Origin: Anabaena sp. FACHB-1237
GTDB taxonomy: Bacteria; Cyanobacteriota; Cyanobacteriia; Cyanobacteriales; Nostocaceae
NCBI RefSeq assembly: GCF_014696225.1
Contig: NZ_JACJPV010000019.1
Span: 1-64,000 of the forward strand
DNA length: 64,000 nt
Direction of reading: 5' to 3'
Shown here: one piece after another, positions 46,023-54,669 of the stretch
How the letters are laid out: each line of letters opens with the position of its first letter
Position numbering within the stretch: position 1 is the stretch's first letter
The notes under the pieces: generated by a model
What the model was told of the DNA's origin: nothing
What the model saw: the letters and a program-made list of their open reading frames with translations, nothing else
Database searches by the model: none
Program-made: the position numbers and the translations under genes

Positions 46023-46166
46023 CTTATCACAGTATATCCCAGTATTCAGTGGTCAGTAATTAGTTATCAGCTTGCTAATACTGATTAACTCAAGATTACT
46101 AAAGCTGAATACTTGTCACAATAATCTCCCAATAAAAGTAATTACTGCTTAGGCAGAACTAATAAT

Positions 46167-46277
46167 ATGGAAAGTGTAGCTTACATCTTGATTTTAACTT
46201 TAGCGATCGGCGTGCTATTTTTTGCGATCGCCTTCCGCGAACCTCCCCGCTTCGACAGAAAACCTAAGAAAGACTAA
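46167..46277 (+). CDS. psbT: Photosystem II protein T
   Basis: This 36-residue single-helix PSII subunit reads [20 protein letters not shown] and then [16 protein letters not shown]. PsbT is expected beside psbB in cyanobacteria and stabilises the PSII dimer interface. The IAFREPPR end is diagnostic. Too short for routine ORF calling. The HIP1 octamer lies inside the helix codons. Confidence 0.95.
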   Translation: MESVAYILILTLAIGVLFFAIAFREPPRFDRKPKKD

Positions 46278-46323
46278 GTTCTGAAGCTATCAGCTAAAAA
46301 TTAAAAAGCTGACTGGATGACAT

Positions 46324-46376
46324 TAGCCAGGGAATTAATTCCCTGTCTAAAATCTAAAGTCGGTTTTAACCGGCTA
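46324..46376. repeat. Dispersed repeat (CAGGGAATTAATTCCCTG ... CGGTTTTAACCGG), copy 2
   Basis: Two small palindromes in tandem: CAGGGAATTAATTCCCTG and CCGGTTAAAACCG-type. It is a fuller form of the repeat at 27157-27210. It may be a hairpin acting behind psbT. Confidence 0.7.
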
Positions 46377-46377
46377 A

Positions 46378-46774
46378 GTTAAATAATTTTACTAAACTCA
46401 ATACTAACCCCTCGATCTCCTAAATATTTCTCTCTAATCATTAAATTTTAGGATATAATAGTCTATCTGGAAGTTAATATGTTTTAAAACTAGCTTTATA
46501 GGCTAGGATAAACAAATCAATAACTCTGCCCACTGTAAACCCTAACTTTCTTATTTCCTAAGAAACTACTGACAGTCGGTAATTAATGTATCACTTTTAC
46601 TAGACCGCGATCGCTCACTCCCAGGATCACTGTTTCTCAAATCCCACAACAGTTAGCAATCAAGTCTAAGCAAATCTAGGTTTTATAAAATCGGTGTAAG
46701 TATCTCATATTTACATATAAGCAAAACCTATGAAAAAAAACCTCTACGGAGACTAAAACCAGGAACACATTAGC
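46378..46774 (+). promoter_or_regulatory. Upstream region of rps1
   Basis: About 400 bases with no gene. It contains a likely leader for rps1, with AGGAACACATTAGC just before the ATG. I see no riboswitch or ncRNA that I can name. Confidence 0.4.
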
Positions 46775-47794
46775 ATGGTCAATCAGAATTTAACCGCCAC
46801 TACAGAGATAGGATTTACTCACGAAGATTTCGCTGCTCTACTTGATAAGTATGATTATCATTTTAGCCCTGGAGATGTCGTACCAGGGACAGTTTTTAGC
46901 ATAGAGCCGCGCGGCGCTCTGATTGACATAGGTGCGAAAACCGCAGCATATATACCCATACAGGAAATGTCTATTAACCGGGTGGATAGCCCGGAAGAAG
47001 TCTTACAATCAAACGAAACACGGGAATTTTTCATTCTTACAGATGAAAATGAAGATGGTCAGCTTACCCTTTCAATTCGTCGGATTGAATATATGCGGGC
47101 TTGGGAGCGGGTTCGGCAGTTGCAAGCAGAAGATGCGACTGTTCGTTCTGGCGTTTTCGCAACCAATCGAGGCGGAGCATTAGTGCGAATTGAAGGACTA
47201 CGCGGCTTTATCCCCGGTTCTCATATTAGCACTCGCAAACCCAAGGAAGATTTAGTAGGTGAAGAACTTCCTTTGAAATTTTTGGAAGTAGATGAAGAGC
47301 GTAACCGTTTAGTTCTATCTCATCGTCGCGCTTTAGTAGAACGCAAGATGAACCGTTTGGAAGTAGGCGAAGTAGTGATTGGTACTGTACGCGGTATCAA
47401 ACCTTATGGTGCGTTTATTGATATCGGTGGTGTAAGCGGATTATTACACATATCAGAAATTTCCCATGAACATATAGATACACCTCATAGCGTATTTAAT
47501 GTCAATGATGAAGTTAAAGTAATGATCATTGATTTGGATGCAGAAAGAGGAAGAATCTCACTGTCTACTAAACAGTTAGAACCCGAACCAGGGGATATGA
47601 TCAAAAACCGTGATGTGGTGTATGATAAAGCTGAAGAAATGGCAGCTAAATATCGGGAACAATTGCTGGCTAAACAACAAGGTGTAACTGCACCAGCAGA
47701 AGTGGTAGCTGAACAAGCATCCACAGTAGTTGAGGAAGAAATTCCTCAAGCATCAGATATTGAGGAAGATATTCCCCCAGCTATTGAAGAATAA
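46775..47794 (+). CDS. rps1: 30S ribosomal protein S1
   Basis: This 339-residue S1 has three S1/OB repeats: PGDVVPGTVFSIEPRGALID, AEDATVRSGVFATNRGGALV and VGEVVIGTVRGIKPYGAFID. It ends in an acidic tail (EEEIPQASDIEEDIPPAIEE). The length matches the cyanobacterial/chloroplast form rather than the six-repeat E. coli S1. It binds mRNA on the 30S subunit; many cyanobacterial genes, like several here, lack Shine-Dalgarno sites, for which S1 is expected to matter. A terminator follows at 47895. Confidence 0.95.
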   Translation: MVNQNLTATTEIGFTHEDFAALLDKYDYHFSPGDVVPGTVFSIEPRGALIDIGAKTAAYIPIQEMSINRVDSPEEVLQSNETREFFILTDENEDGQLTLSIRRIEYMRAWERVRQLQAEDATVRSGVFATNRGGALVRIEGLRGFIPGSHISTRKPKEDLVGEELPLKFLEVDEERNRLVLSHRRALVERKMNRLEVGEVVIGTVRGIKPYGAFIDIGGVSGLLHISEISHEHIDTPHSVFNVNDEVKVMIIDLDAERGRISLSTKQLEPEPGDMIKNRDVVYDKAEEMAAKYREQLLAKQQGVTAPAEVVAEQASTVVEEEIPQASDIEEDIPPAIEE

Positions 47795-47894
47795 TTGTAG
47801 TGCATTCATTTGGACTGCGATCGCTCTCTTAAAATATTACCGGGAAGATCCTAGTCTTATGTTAAACTAACATTAGCTGATTAAATAAGCATAT

Positions 47895-47918
47895 AAGAGG
47901 GTAAAATCCCTCTTTTTT
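47895..47918 (+). terminator. Rho-independent terminator of rps1
   Basis: Stem AAGAGGG/CCCTCTT with a six-base loop, followed by a run of Ts. About 100 bases after the rps1 stop. Confidence 0.85.
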
Positions 47919-47939
47919 GATATTTAGGAGTAACACATT

Positions 47940-48668
47940 TTGATTACTATTCAATGCAAAGATACTGTTTTTACCAATATTCAAGGGATTTTATTTGATA
48001 AAAATGGCACATTAGAAGATTCTCAAACATTTTTGCGGAATTTAGGACAAAAAACTGCCAGAATCATAGATGCACAAATTCCTGGAATTGGTGAACCATT
48101 ATTAATGGCTTTTGGTATAAATGGCGATCGCTTAGATCCGGCTGGTTTAATATCTGTAGCGACTCGTAGAGAAACAGAAGTAGCTGCTGCTGCTTACATT
48201 GCAGAAACTGGTAGAGGTTGGTTTGCTAGTTTAAAAATCGCTTGTACAGCTTTGTCTCAAGCTCAAGAATATGCAAGTAAACAACCTGCTCCCTTATTTC
48301 CAGGTACAGTAGAACTTTTAAAATCCCTTGCTAGTACAGAATTAAAATTAGGTATTCTTTCTGCTGCTTCTACCGACAGCGTGAAAAATTTTATAGAAAT
48401 ACATCAGTTAAATGATTATTTTCACTTAGGGATGGGAGTAGACTTTGGACTAGGTAAACCAGATCCAGCATTTTTTATTCAAGCCTGTACTGCTTTGGGA
48501 GTAAATCCACAATATACATTAATGGTTGGTGATTCTGTTGGAGATATGCAGATGGCACGTAACGCCAAAGCAGCAGGATGTATAGGAATTAGTTGGATTA
48601 ATCACGCTGATCACGTAAAAGGTGCAGATGTGATGATTAATAGTCTTGATGAGATTCGGGTAATGTAG
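47940..48668 (+). CDS. HAD-superfamily hydrolase with Asn in motif I
   Basis: This 242-residue HAD-IA protein has ILFDKNGTLEDSQ (motif I), LGILSAASTDSVKN (motif II), LGKPDPAFFIQACTALG (motif III lysine) and VGDSVGDMQMARNAKAAG (motif IV). Motif I has Asp20-Lys-Asn22 where phosphatases have Asp-x-Asp; the second Asp acts as general acid/base. So it may not be a phosphatase of the usual kind, or activity may be reduced. The start is TTG at 47940 with AGGAG about ten bases before. Family phosphoglycolate phosphatase-like. Confidence 0.82.
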   Translation: MITIQCKDTVFTNIQGILFDKNGTLEDSQTFLRNLGQKTARIIDAQIPGIGEPLLMAFGINGDRLDPAGLISVATRRETEVAAAAYIAETGRGWFASLKIACTALSQAQEYASKQPAPLFPGTVELLKSLASTELKLGILSAASTDSVKNFIEIHQLNDYFHLGMGVDFGLGKPDPAFFIQACTALGVNPQYTLMVGDSVGDMQMARNAKAAGCIGISWINHADHVKGADVMINSLDEIRVM

Positions 48669-48675
48669 CTTCTGA

Positions 48676-48837
48676 TCCTGTATACCTGAGCAATTAGATA
48701 GTAATTGTAATATTGAACAAGTCAGGGCTATTATTGAACCATTATTTGATTCTGTCTCAGAAAACATTGCAGAACTTCGTTATAATGTAGATTCAAAAAA
48801 TCCTTTTGAGGAATTAACAATTTGTGTGAGTAGATAA
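48676..48837 (+). pseudogene. Fragment of an unknown gene
   Basis: An open frame of 53 codons with no start codon begins just after a TGA. It reads CIPEQLDSNCNIEQVRAIIE, FDSVSENIAELRYN and NPFEELTICVSR, a composition like real protein. I do not recognise it. It is probably the tail of a deleted gene. From 48838 to about 49230 I see no gene. Confidence 0.4.
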
Positions 48838-49234
48838 TGTGTTAAAAAATGCTTTTTTCCCTGTTAAAATTATCATTGCGAACAGATGATATTTAATGAT
48901 AAGCTAATTGCAATCACAATTTACAAGATTCAATGGTGTAAACAATGATCATCTTATCTAGTGATTATTGTACTGTTTTTAAATTTACTGTGTAATCAAA
49001 ACAATTTTGTTGTGATCATTCTCGTAGTTATTATTACCTACAAATTAGTCAATATTCTCAATTTTGATACAAAAATTTAGAAATTTAGAATTATTAAATA
49101 TCAGGGAAATTTTCGGAAAATCAACTATTTAGATACCCTCTGCAAGCATAATCTAAATATTGTTGACCTTGACTTTATCGGAAGTAGGTGGAATAGTATT
49201 ATCTAGTGGGTAGCCTAATTTTAATTCATGAAAG

Positions 49235-49352
49235 CTGAATTGAAAGCGGAGGAACCAATGTTTGGGGCGAATCTTAATTGAGAGACACCTTCCAGTCTTA
49301 GCCCGTCAGCTAACTCCGTCGGCAATGGAAAGAACCTCCAAATCTTAGCTGT
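49235..49352 (+). promoter_or_regulatory. c-di-AMP (ydaO-type) riboswitch
   Basis: The leader contains GCGGAGGAACCAATGTTTGG then GGCGAATC, and later AGCCCGTCAGCTAACTCCGT then CGGC. These are the conserved blocks of the ydaO/yuaA (c-di-AMP) motif: GGAGGAACCAA, GGGG-GAATC and CCCGTCAGCTAAC. It lies about 155 bases ahead of a universal stress protein gene, in sense orientation. A U-rich stretch with a possible terminator hairpin follows. A c-di-AMP-controlled expression switch is expected: these riboswitches are usually off-switches. Exact ends are approximate. Confidence 0.8.
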
Positions 49353-49506
49353 TCTATCAGTTCTTATTGGGGTTTTCTTAATCAATTACAGATTGTAAAT
49401 TGATGATTTTAGACTGCAAATAAATCTAAAATATCATATCTACCATCTCAAATTGATATCCCTGCTTCTCATTAATTGCTCATTTCAAGGGAGAGAAGTT
49501 AAAGCT

Positions 49507-50142
49507 GTGAAAGTTAAGCCATTGTTAGCAAGATTACAAAATACCATTGGTCGTTATGATCTCGTTGATCAAATGGTATTATTGCCTGAATCTATAAACT
49601 CTGTTGATCAACAAGATTCATCTAAAAAGTCCATCAATTTAATTGTGGGCTATAATGCTTCTCCTAATAGTCACACGGCGTTAGATATAGCTTTTTGTAT
49701 TGCCCATCAAACCCATTTAGCTACTAATATTCAAGTGAATGTTCAGGCTGTTTATGTATCAGAAGAAAATCTAGTTTCTCATGATTATCATAACTTGAAT
49801 TATCTTAAAAATCAGCTTGTTAGTGAAAATCCAGTTTGTGATTTATCTATTTCAAAATTAAGGGTATTAACTCCGTTAAAACCTGAGTTAGTAAACACAT
49901 CTATTTCTGCTAAGGCCGATAGAATTATTTGGCAAGCTAAAACTTTGGCTCAAGAATGGCAAAGTTATTTTAAGTCTCATTTGCGATTTGGTAATCTATC
50001 TAGTGAGTTGAGAAAAGTAGCAGAATTAGAAGCTGCTGATGCCTTGTTTTTAGGTTGTCAATCTGCGGATCATCCTTTGATTGATAGTTTAGGCGGTAAT
50101 TTTCCTTGCACTGTTTTAGGTATTCCTAATTGTCTTGATTAA
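49507..50142 (+). CDS. Universal stress protein family
   Basis: This 211-residue protein has the UspA-like core: INLIVGYNASPNSHTALDIA near the start, VNVQAVYVSEENLVSHDYHN, LRFGNLSSELRKVAELEAAD and ALFLGCQSADHPLIDSLGGN then FPCTVLGIPN. The UspA nucleotide loop G-x-x-G-H is not clear, so ATP binding is uncertain. The start is GTG at 49507 with GGGAGAG upstream; a TTG at 49453 is less likely. It is the downstream gene of the c-di-AMP riboswitch, fitting osmotic or K+ stress. A terminator follows at 50191. Confidence 0.75.
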   Translation: MKVKPLLARLQNTIGRYDLVDQMVLLPESINSVDQQDSSKKSINLIVGYNASPNSHTALDIAFCIAHQTHLATNIQVNVQAVYVSEENLVSHDYHNLNYLKNQLVSENPVCDLSISKLRVLTPLKPELVNTSISAKADRIIWQAKTLAQEWQSYFKSHLRFGNLSSELRKVAELEAADALFLGCQSADHPLIDSLGGNFPCTVLGIPNCLD

Positions 50143-50190
50143 TTCTCAAAAATTTGATACACTTAAAAATCATACATAGTAGATGTTTTA

Positions 50191-50217
50191 AGTCACCTAA
50201 ACAATTAGGTGGCTTTT
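50191..50217 (+). terminator. Terminator of the universal stress gene
   Basis: Stem AGTCACCTAA / TTAGGTGGCT (one G-T pair) with a four-base loop, then TTTT. Confidence 0.8.
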
Positions 50218-50235
50218 CCATTGGTAGTAGGTAGC

Positions 50236-50340
50236 TAAGCTGTTGTGCCTTTAACTTGAATAATTAATACAAGCAAGATGCTTGTGCTACTCTAACTTCA
50301 GGTTTTTTAATTATACAGTGAGTGCTGCACATTAGCTTAA
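50236..50340. repeat. MITE-like element, family B, copy 2
   Basis: A 105-bp near-identical partner of 43214-43318, in the same orientation. It separates the universal stress gene from tmk. Near-identity implies recent movement or conversion. Confidence 0.85.
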
Positions 50341-50422
50341 ATTGGGAAAATTTGGCATAATATGGTAGTTTTTTTAAAATGACTTTACAAGTCACTTTAC
50401 AAAAGTAATTATTTTTAACTAT

Positions 50423-51052
50423 ATGAGCGGTAAATTGATTGTTTTTGAAGGGGTAGAAGGTTGTGGTAAATCTACACAAATACAGTGTTGTTATCAATGG
50501 CTAACTGATTTGGGTAGATCAGCAATAATCACTCGTGAACCAGGAGGTACAGAATTAGGCCAGCATTTACGCCATTTGTTATTGCAAAAATCAGAAAATT
50601 ACGTAATTTCTGAGTTGACAGAATTACTATTATATGCTGCGGATAGGGCACAACATATAGCACAGATGTTAAAACCGGAATTATTAGCAGGAAAGTATAT
50701 TTTATGCGATCGCTATATTCATTCTACCATTGCCTATCAAGGTTATGGTAGAGGTTTGAATATGGCGATTATCAATGGCCTAAATGACATGGCTATTCAA
50801 GGTTTAAAAAGTGATTTAACTATTTGGTTGGATGTGGATGTTACTATTGGTTTAGCCAGGAAAAAAGGGGGAGAAATGGTATTAGATAGAATTGAACAGG
50901 AAACTATCGCTTTTCACCGTCGAGTACAACAAGGATATACAGAATTAGCTACATTATTTCCTGATGAAATTGTGAGAATAGATGGTAATTTAGATAAACA
51001 TATCATAGAAAGTATGATCAAAAAAATTGTCAGCGATCGCTTTTTTTCATAG
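50423..51052 (+). CDS. tmk: Thymidylate kinase
   Basis: This 209-residue dTMP kinase has P-loop FEGVEGCGKSTQ (7-18), the DR(Y/H) motif CDRYIHSTIAYQGYGRGL, and LTIWLDVDVTIGLARK with the lid region. It phosphorylates dTMP to dTDP. The length is standard. It is followed 73 bases later by holB, an arrangement common in bacteria. A short hairpin repeat (CCCCAACTTCTTTAAGAAGTT) lies in the gap. Confidence 0.95.
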   Translation: MSGKLIVFEGVEGCGKSTQIQCCYQWLTDLGRSAIITREPGGTELGQHLRHLLLQKSENYVISELTELLLYAADRAQHIAQMLKPELLAGKYILCDRYIHSTIAYQGYGRGLNMAIINGLNDMAIQGLKSDLTIWLDVDVTIGLARKKGGEMVLDRIEQETIAFHRRVQQGYTELATLFPDEIVRIDGNLDKHIIESMIKKIVSDRFFS

Positions 51053-51125
51053 CCTAAAATATCCCCAACTTCTTTAAGAAGTTGGCAGGCTGAAACCTCT
51101 GACTCCTTGATCTCCTTAAAATATC

Positions 51126-52073
51126 ATGTTTTCACCATTAGTAGGACAAACACAAGCAGTAGAATTATTAACCCAAGCCGTTAAATGTCATCGCATTGCA
51201 CCAGCTTATTTATTTGTTGGGGCTGATGGTATTGGTAAAAGTTTAGCAGCAAAATGTTTTATTGAATTAATCTTTTCTAGTAATATAGAAACCAGTCAAC
51301 TTCCCACTTTACAAAAACGCATTCAACAAAGAAACCATCCAGCCTTATTATGGGTAGAACCAACTTATCAATATCAAGGACAAAGATTAACCGCAGTAGA
51401 AGCAGCAGAAAAAGGTGTAAAACGCAAAACTCCCCCAGTAATTCGTTTAGAACAAATTAGAGGAATTACTGAATTTCTCTCTCGTCCCCCCTTAGAAGCA
51501 CCACGAAATATAGTAGTATTAGAACAAGCAGAAACCATGGCCGAATCTGCGGCTAATGCGTTATTGAAAACATTAGAAGAACCGGGAAAAGCCACATTAA
51601 TATTATTAGCACCTTCCCCCGAATCTATCTTAACAACATTAGTATCTCGTTGTCAAAAAATCCCATTTTATCGCCTAGATAGTCAAGGAATGCAACAGAT
51701 ATTAACCAACACCAATCATCGAGAAATTTTAGCACATCCAGAAATATTGCAAATAGCCGCAGGAAGTCCAGGAAATGCGATCGCTGCTTTTAAACAACTA
51801 CAAAATATTTCCAGCGAACTACTAACCCAACTCAAAAAATTACCCACAAATTATCGTCAAGCACTAGAACTAGGAAAAAAAATTGATAAAGAACTAGACA
51901 GCGAATCTCAACTATGGTTAATTGACTATTTACAACAATGTTACTGGCAAGAATATCATCAAACCACAATCATTGAACAACTAGAAAAAACCAGAAAACA
52001 ACTACTTTGTTATGCACAACCTCGACTAGTTTGGGAATGCACATTTTTAGAATTAAGTAAACTACAAAAGTAA
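51126..52073 (+). CDS. holB: DNA polymerase III delta-prime subunit
   Basis: This 315-residue clamp-loader subunit has LVGQTQAVELLTQAVK, YLFVGADGIGKSLAAKCF (P-loop like), APRNIVVLEQAETMAESAAN then ALLKTLEEPGKATLIL, and SPESILTTLVSRCQKIPF (sensor 1/SRC motif). The zinc-binding Cys set of delta-prime is not evident, which is common in cyanobacteria. It is in operon-like order with tmk. A hairpin terminator follows at 52081. Confidence 0.9.
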   Translation: MFSPLVGQTQAVELLTQAVKCHRIAPAYLFVGADGIGKSLAAKCFIELIFSSNIETSQLPTLQKRIQQRNHPALLWVEPTYQYQGQRLTAVEAAEKGVKRKTPPVIRLEQIRGITEFLSRPPLEAPRNIVVLEQAETMAESAANALLKTLEEPGKATLILLAPSPESILTTLVSRCQKIPFYRLDSQGMQQILTNTNHREILAHPEILQIAAGSPGNAIAAFKQLQNISSELLTQLKKLPTNYRQALELGKKIDKELDSESQLWLIDYLQQCYWQEYHQTTIIEQLEKTRKQLLCYAQPRLVWECTFLELSKLQK

Positions 52074-52080
52074 GTTACCA

Positions 52081-52111
52081 GATCCCCGACTTCTTCAACA
52101 AGCCGGGGATC
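52081..52111 (+). terminator. Hairpin terminator of holB
   Basis: Arms GATCCCCGACTTCTT and AAGCCGGGGATC with loop, then TTTTA. Same dispersed hairpin type as 14492. Confidence 0.75.
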
Positions 52112-52196
52112 TTTTAGTTAAGGGATCTAAAATGTCACTTATGTGAGAAAATGATAAAGTTAATCTTCAACAACCTTAATCCAGGAATTTTCAAAA

Positions 52197-52742
52197 ATGT
52201 GGCGAAAAATTACCCTAATTTTATTATTAGTATTTAGTTTCAGTTTTACTAACCCTGATATCGCTATGGCTGCGGGATTAAAAAGTTTTGTAGATACTGC
52301 CGATGGTTATCAATTTTCCTATCCTAATGGCTGGGTACAAGTTAAACTTGCTAATGGTCCAGATGTGGTATTTCATGATTTAATTGAAGTATCAGAAAAT
52401 GTTTCTGTTGTGATTAGTCCTGTACCTGAAAATAAAACCTTAACAGAATTAGGAACTCCCAGCGAAGTAGGCTATAAATTAGGAAAAGCTGCACTCGCCC
52501 CCGTAGACTCAGGAAGAACAGCAGAATTAATTAATGCTGGCAAAAAAGAAGTTGATGGTAAAATCTATTATTTATTAGAGTATGAAGTACAACTTCCTAA
52601 TCAGCAACAACGCCATAATGTTGCTAGTGTAGCAGTAAGTCGTGGCAAACTTTTTACCTTTAATGCTTCTGTTCCTGAAAAAAGATGGAAAAAATTACAA
52701 CGCAGTATTGATGAAATAGTTAATTCCTTTACTGTCTATTAA
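52197..52742 (+). CDS. PsbP-family (CyanoP-like) protein
   Basis: This 181-residue protein has a signal peptide (ITLILLLVFSFSFTNPDIAM then AAG, a likely AxA cleavage). The PsbP fold has LKSFVDTADGYQFSYPNGWV, VFHDLIEVSENVSVVISPVP, LLEYEVQLPNQQQRHNVASV and FNASVPEKRWKKL. PsbP proteins associate with the lumenal side of photosystem II. Well-known CyanoP is a lipoprotein; here no lipobox cysteine precedes AAG, so it should be soluble in the lumen, or it is one of the other PsbP-like paralogues. AGGAA lies 10 bases before the ATG. Confidence 0.85.
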   Translation: MWRKITLILLLVFSFSFTNPDIAMAAGLKSFVDTADGYQFSYPNGWVQVKLANGPDVVFHDLIEVSENVSVVISPVPENKTLTELGTPSEVGYKLGKAALAPVDSGRTAELINAGKKEVDGKIYYLLEYEVQLPNQQQRHNVASVAVSRGKLFTFNASVPEKRWKKLQRSIDEIVNSFTVY

Positions 52743-52767
52743 CAAAAGTAGTGCAAGCATCTTGCTT

Positions 52768-52858
52768 GCATTCCTATAATAAACATCTTCTTTGCATTCC
52801 TATAATAAACATCTTCTTTGCATTCCTATAATAACCATCTTCTTTGCATTCTTATAAT
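52768..52858. repeat. 26-bp tandem repeat
   Basis: Three full copies and a half of GCATTCCTATAATAAACATC then TTCTTT. The last part overlaps the stop region of the next gene. It follows a palindrome GCAAGCATCTTGCTTGC at 52753. Confidence 0.85.
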
Positions 52859-54261
52859 CTAATTCCTACCTCCCATTTTTGCCCATTTTGTTGAACTTGT
52901 AAAGAACCACAAGACTGTAAAAACTTGACAAAACTACCATTAATTTGTAACTCTTTAAGCTGTTGAGTAATAGCTTTACCATATTCTTGACAAAATTTAC
53001 TACTTAAAATTCCAATATCAATATAAATATTAGCTTGATTATTAGTTAAATTAGCCATAATTTTCTGCAAAGATTTTTCTAAATCACTTGATGAATTAAT
53101 CATAGTATCTGGTAAATTATTCATCATCTTCTGGTGGTTTTGATGATCTAAATTAGCAATATTAGCAATATTAGAAATACTAGAAATATGAGAAATATTT
53201 TTATCAAAAATAGTTATATATAATTCTGACTTCTCATCAATTTGATGAACTACAAAATCTGCGGGATATTGCATAAATACATCACTAGATTTTTTATCAG
53301 GAAAATAGTAAGCTACCACTTGGGTAATAGTGATATGATATTTAGACTTAAATAATTTAGAAACAACAGATAATTTAATCCAATAATGACCAGTTTGTTT
53401 CTGTTGATTTCTAATAATATCTTTTAATTGGACAATAAACTTATCTAAAGATGGTAAATCAGGAATATTTTTAATAGTATGAATTTTACTTTCTCCTGTA
53501 TAACTGTTCAATAAAACGATTTTATCACCATGTTGACTTACTTGATATACTAAAATGCCATTTTGTTGCAAGATATTACACAAATTTGTCATCACTTTAT
53601 CTGAAGAACAAACAAATACTTCTCTCACATTGTGATAACGTTCATGAATTGATGAACCTACCGCAATCATTTTCCCATCTGCATTATCTCTCCCTACAGG
53701 AACATGAATTAAATCATATCCGCGTTCATGTAATTCTACATCTAATTTACCTCTATTTGACCAATTAGCAAAGGCAATTTTAATCTGTAATGGACAATGA
53801 CAAATAGTAGTTAAAAACTTTTCTGTATTCGCATTCAGTTGTAAATTTTCTGCATCTAATAATAAAGCAGCAATACCATTAATAATTCTTGGAGGTAAAT
53901 TTCTATAGTTGAAAATCCATTTTTCCTCATTTACCTCCTCATTTATTTCTCCACTTGTTTGTTTATTTAATAATTCCACAGCACTGAAAAAATCCAATAA
54001 AATTGGTAATTTAAAAGCTGGAGGTTTCACAAGTGCTTTTAAAGAAAATTCTAGCTTATGTAATAATTCATCCCAATTTTCCGCTTGACTCAGTATAGTG
54101 ATAATTTTTTTACTTAAAGCCGATTGGTTTACTGATGTTTGCCAGTTAATTTTTTTGTATTTGTCAGCTAATAATTCTGGTTGTTGTTGTTGAATAGAAA
54201 TAATGGTTTGACAAACAAGGGTAGAAATTTGATTTAACACTGGAGAATCATGATAAGACAT
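52852..54261 (-). CDS. NYN-domain nuclease with two LOTUS-like domains
   Basis: This protein of about 469 residues has a mid NYN (PIN-like) domain (about 127-255): ALLLDAENLQL (catalytic Asp region), GRDNADGKMIAVGSSIHE and VFVCSSDKVMTNL. Two C-terminal segments follow that read as OST-HTH/LOTUS: YWIKLSVVSKLFKSKYHITI and IYIDIGILSSKFCQEYGKAI. The NYN-LOTUS pairing is known for RNA-processing proteins in bacteria and eukaryotic germ-line factors. The N-terminal helical domain (1-115) is unrecognised. The ATG at 54261 replaces a TTG at 54306. Likely an RNA-targeted endonuclease. Confidence 0.75.
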   Translation of the reverse strand: MSYHDSPVLNQISTLVCQTIISIQQQQPELLADKYKKINWQTSVNQSALSKKIITILSQAENWDELLHKLEFSLKALVKPPAFKLPILLDFFSAVELLNKQTSGEINEEVNEEKWIFNYRNLPPRIINGIAALLLDAENLQLNANTEKFLTTICHCPLQIKIAFANWSNRGKLDVELHERGYDLIHVPVGRDNADGKMIAVGSSIHERYHNVREVFVCSSDKVMTNLCNILQQNGILVYQVSQHGDKIVLLNSYTGESKIHTIKNIPDLPSLDKFIVQLKDIIRNQQKQTGHYWIKLSVVSKLFKSKYHITITQVVAYYFPDKKSSDVFMQYPADFVVHQIDEKSELYITIFDKNISHISSISNIANIANLDHQNHQKMMNNLPDTMINSSSDLEKSLQKIMANLTNNQANIYIDIGILSSKFCQEYGKAITQQLKELQINGSFVKFLQSCGSLQVQQNGQKWEVGIRL

Positions 54262-54318
54262 AACTGATGAGAAGTCAGAAGTGTGAGGAGTGAGAAAAGA
54301 AAACAATTTTGATATTTA

Positions 54319-54406
54319 CAGGTACACTATGAACACAGCAAGATGAGTGTGTTACAAGAGTTTTATCATTAACATCTGTACCTCATAATAACGGAAACTG
54401 CTGTAT
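54319..54406. repeat. MITE-like element, family C, left-truncated copy
   Basis: It matches 18493-18580 from CAGGTACACTATGAACACAG to the right inverted end, with the left 20 bases lost. It lies in the gap before the NYN gene. The rest of 54407-54669 has no gene. Confidence 0.8.
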
Positions 54407-54669
54407 AATATATTTGAGGACGACTACAGCATATTAATATCATAAAATCAAGATCATATTTTTTAACTTGTTCTTCACTGGTTTTTATTATTTAGCCATC
54501 AGTAGTCAATTTCTATGATATGGATAATAATTTCATTGGATATTTCAGCAAATAAGCAAATAATTTATCAATTCCATATCAAATAAATATCAAATTAAAT
54601 GTAGATTACATCATCTAAATTGACAATTATGAGGTTGAATATTTTAATCATTTATCCTACTGATTATTC

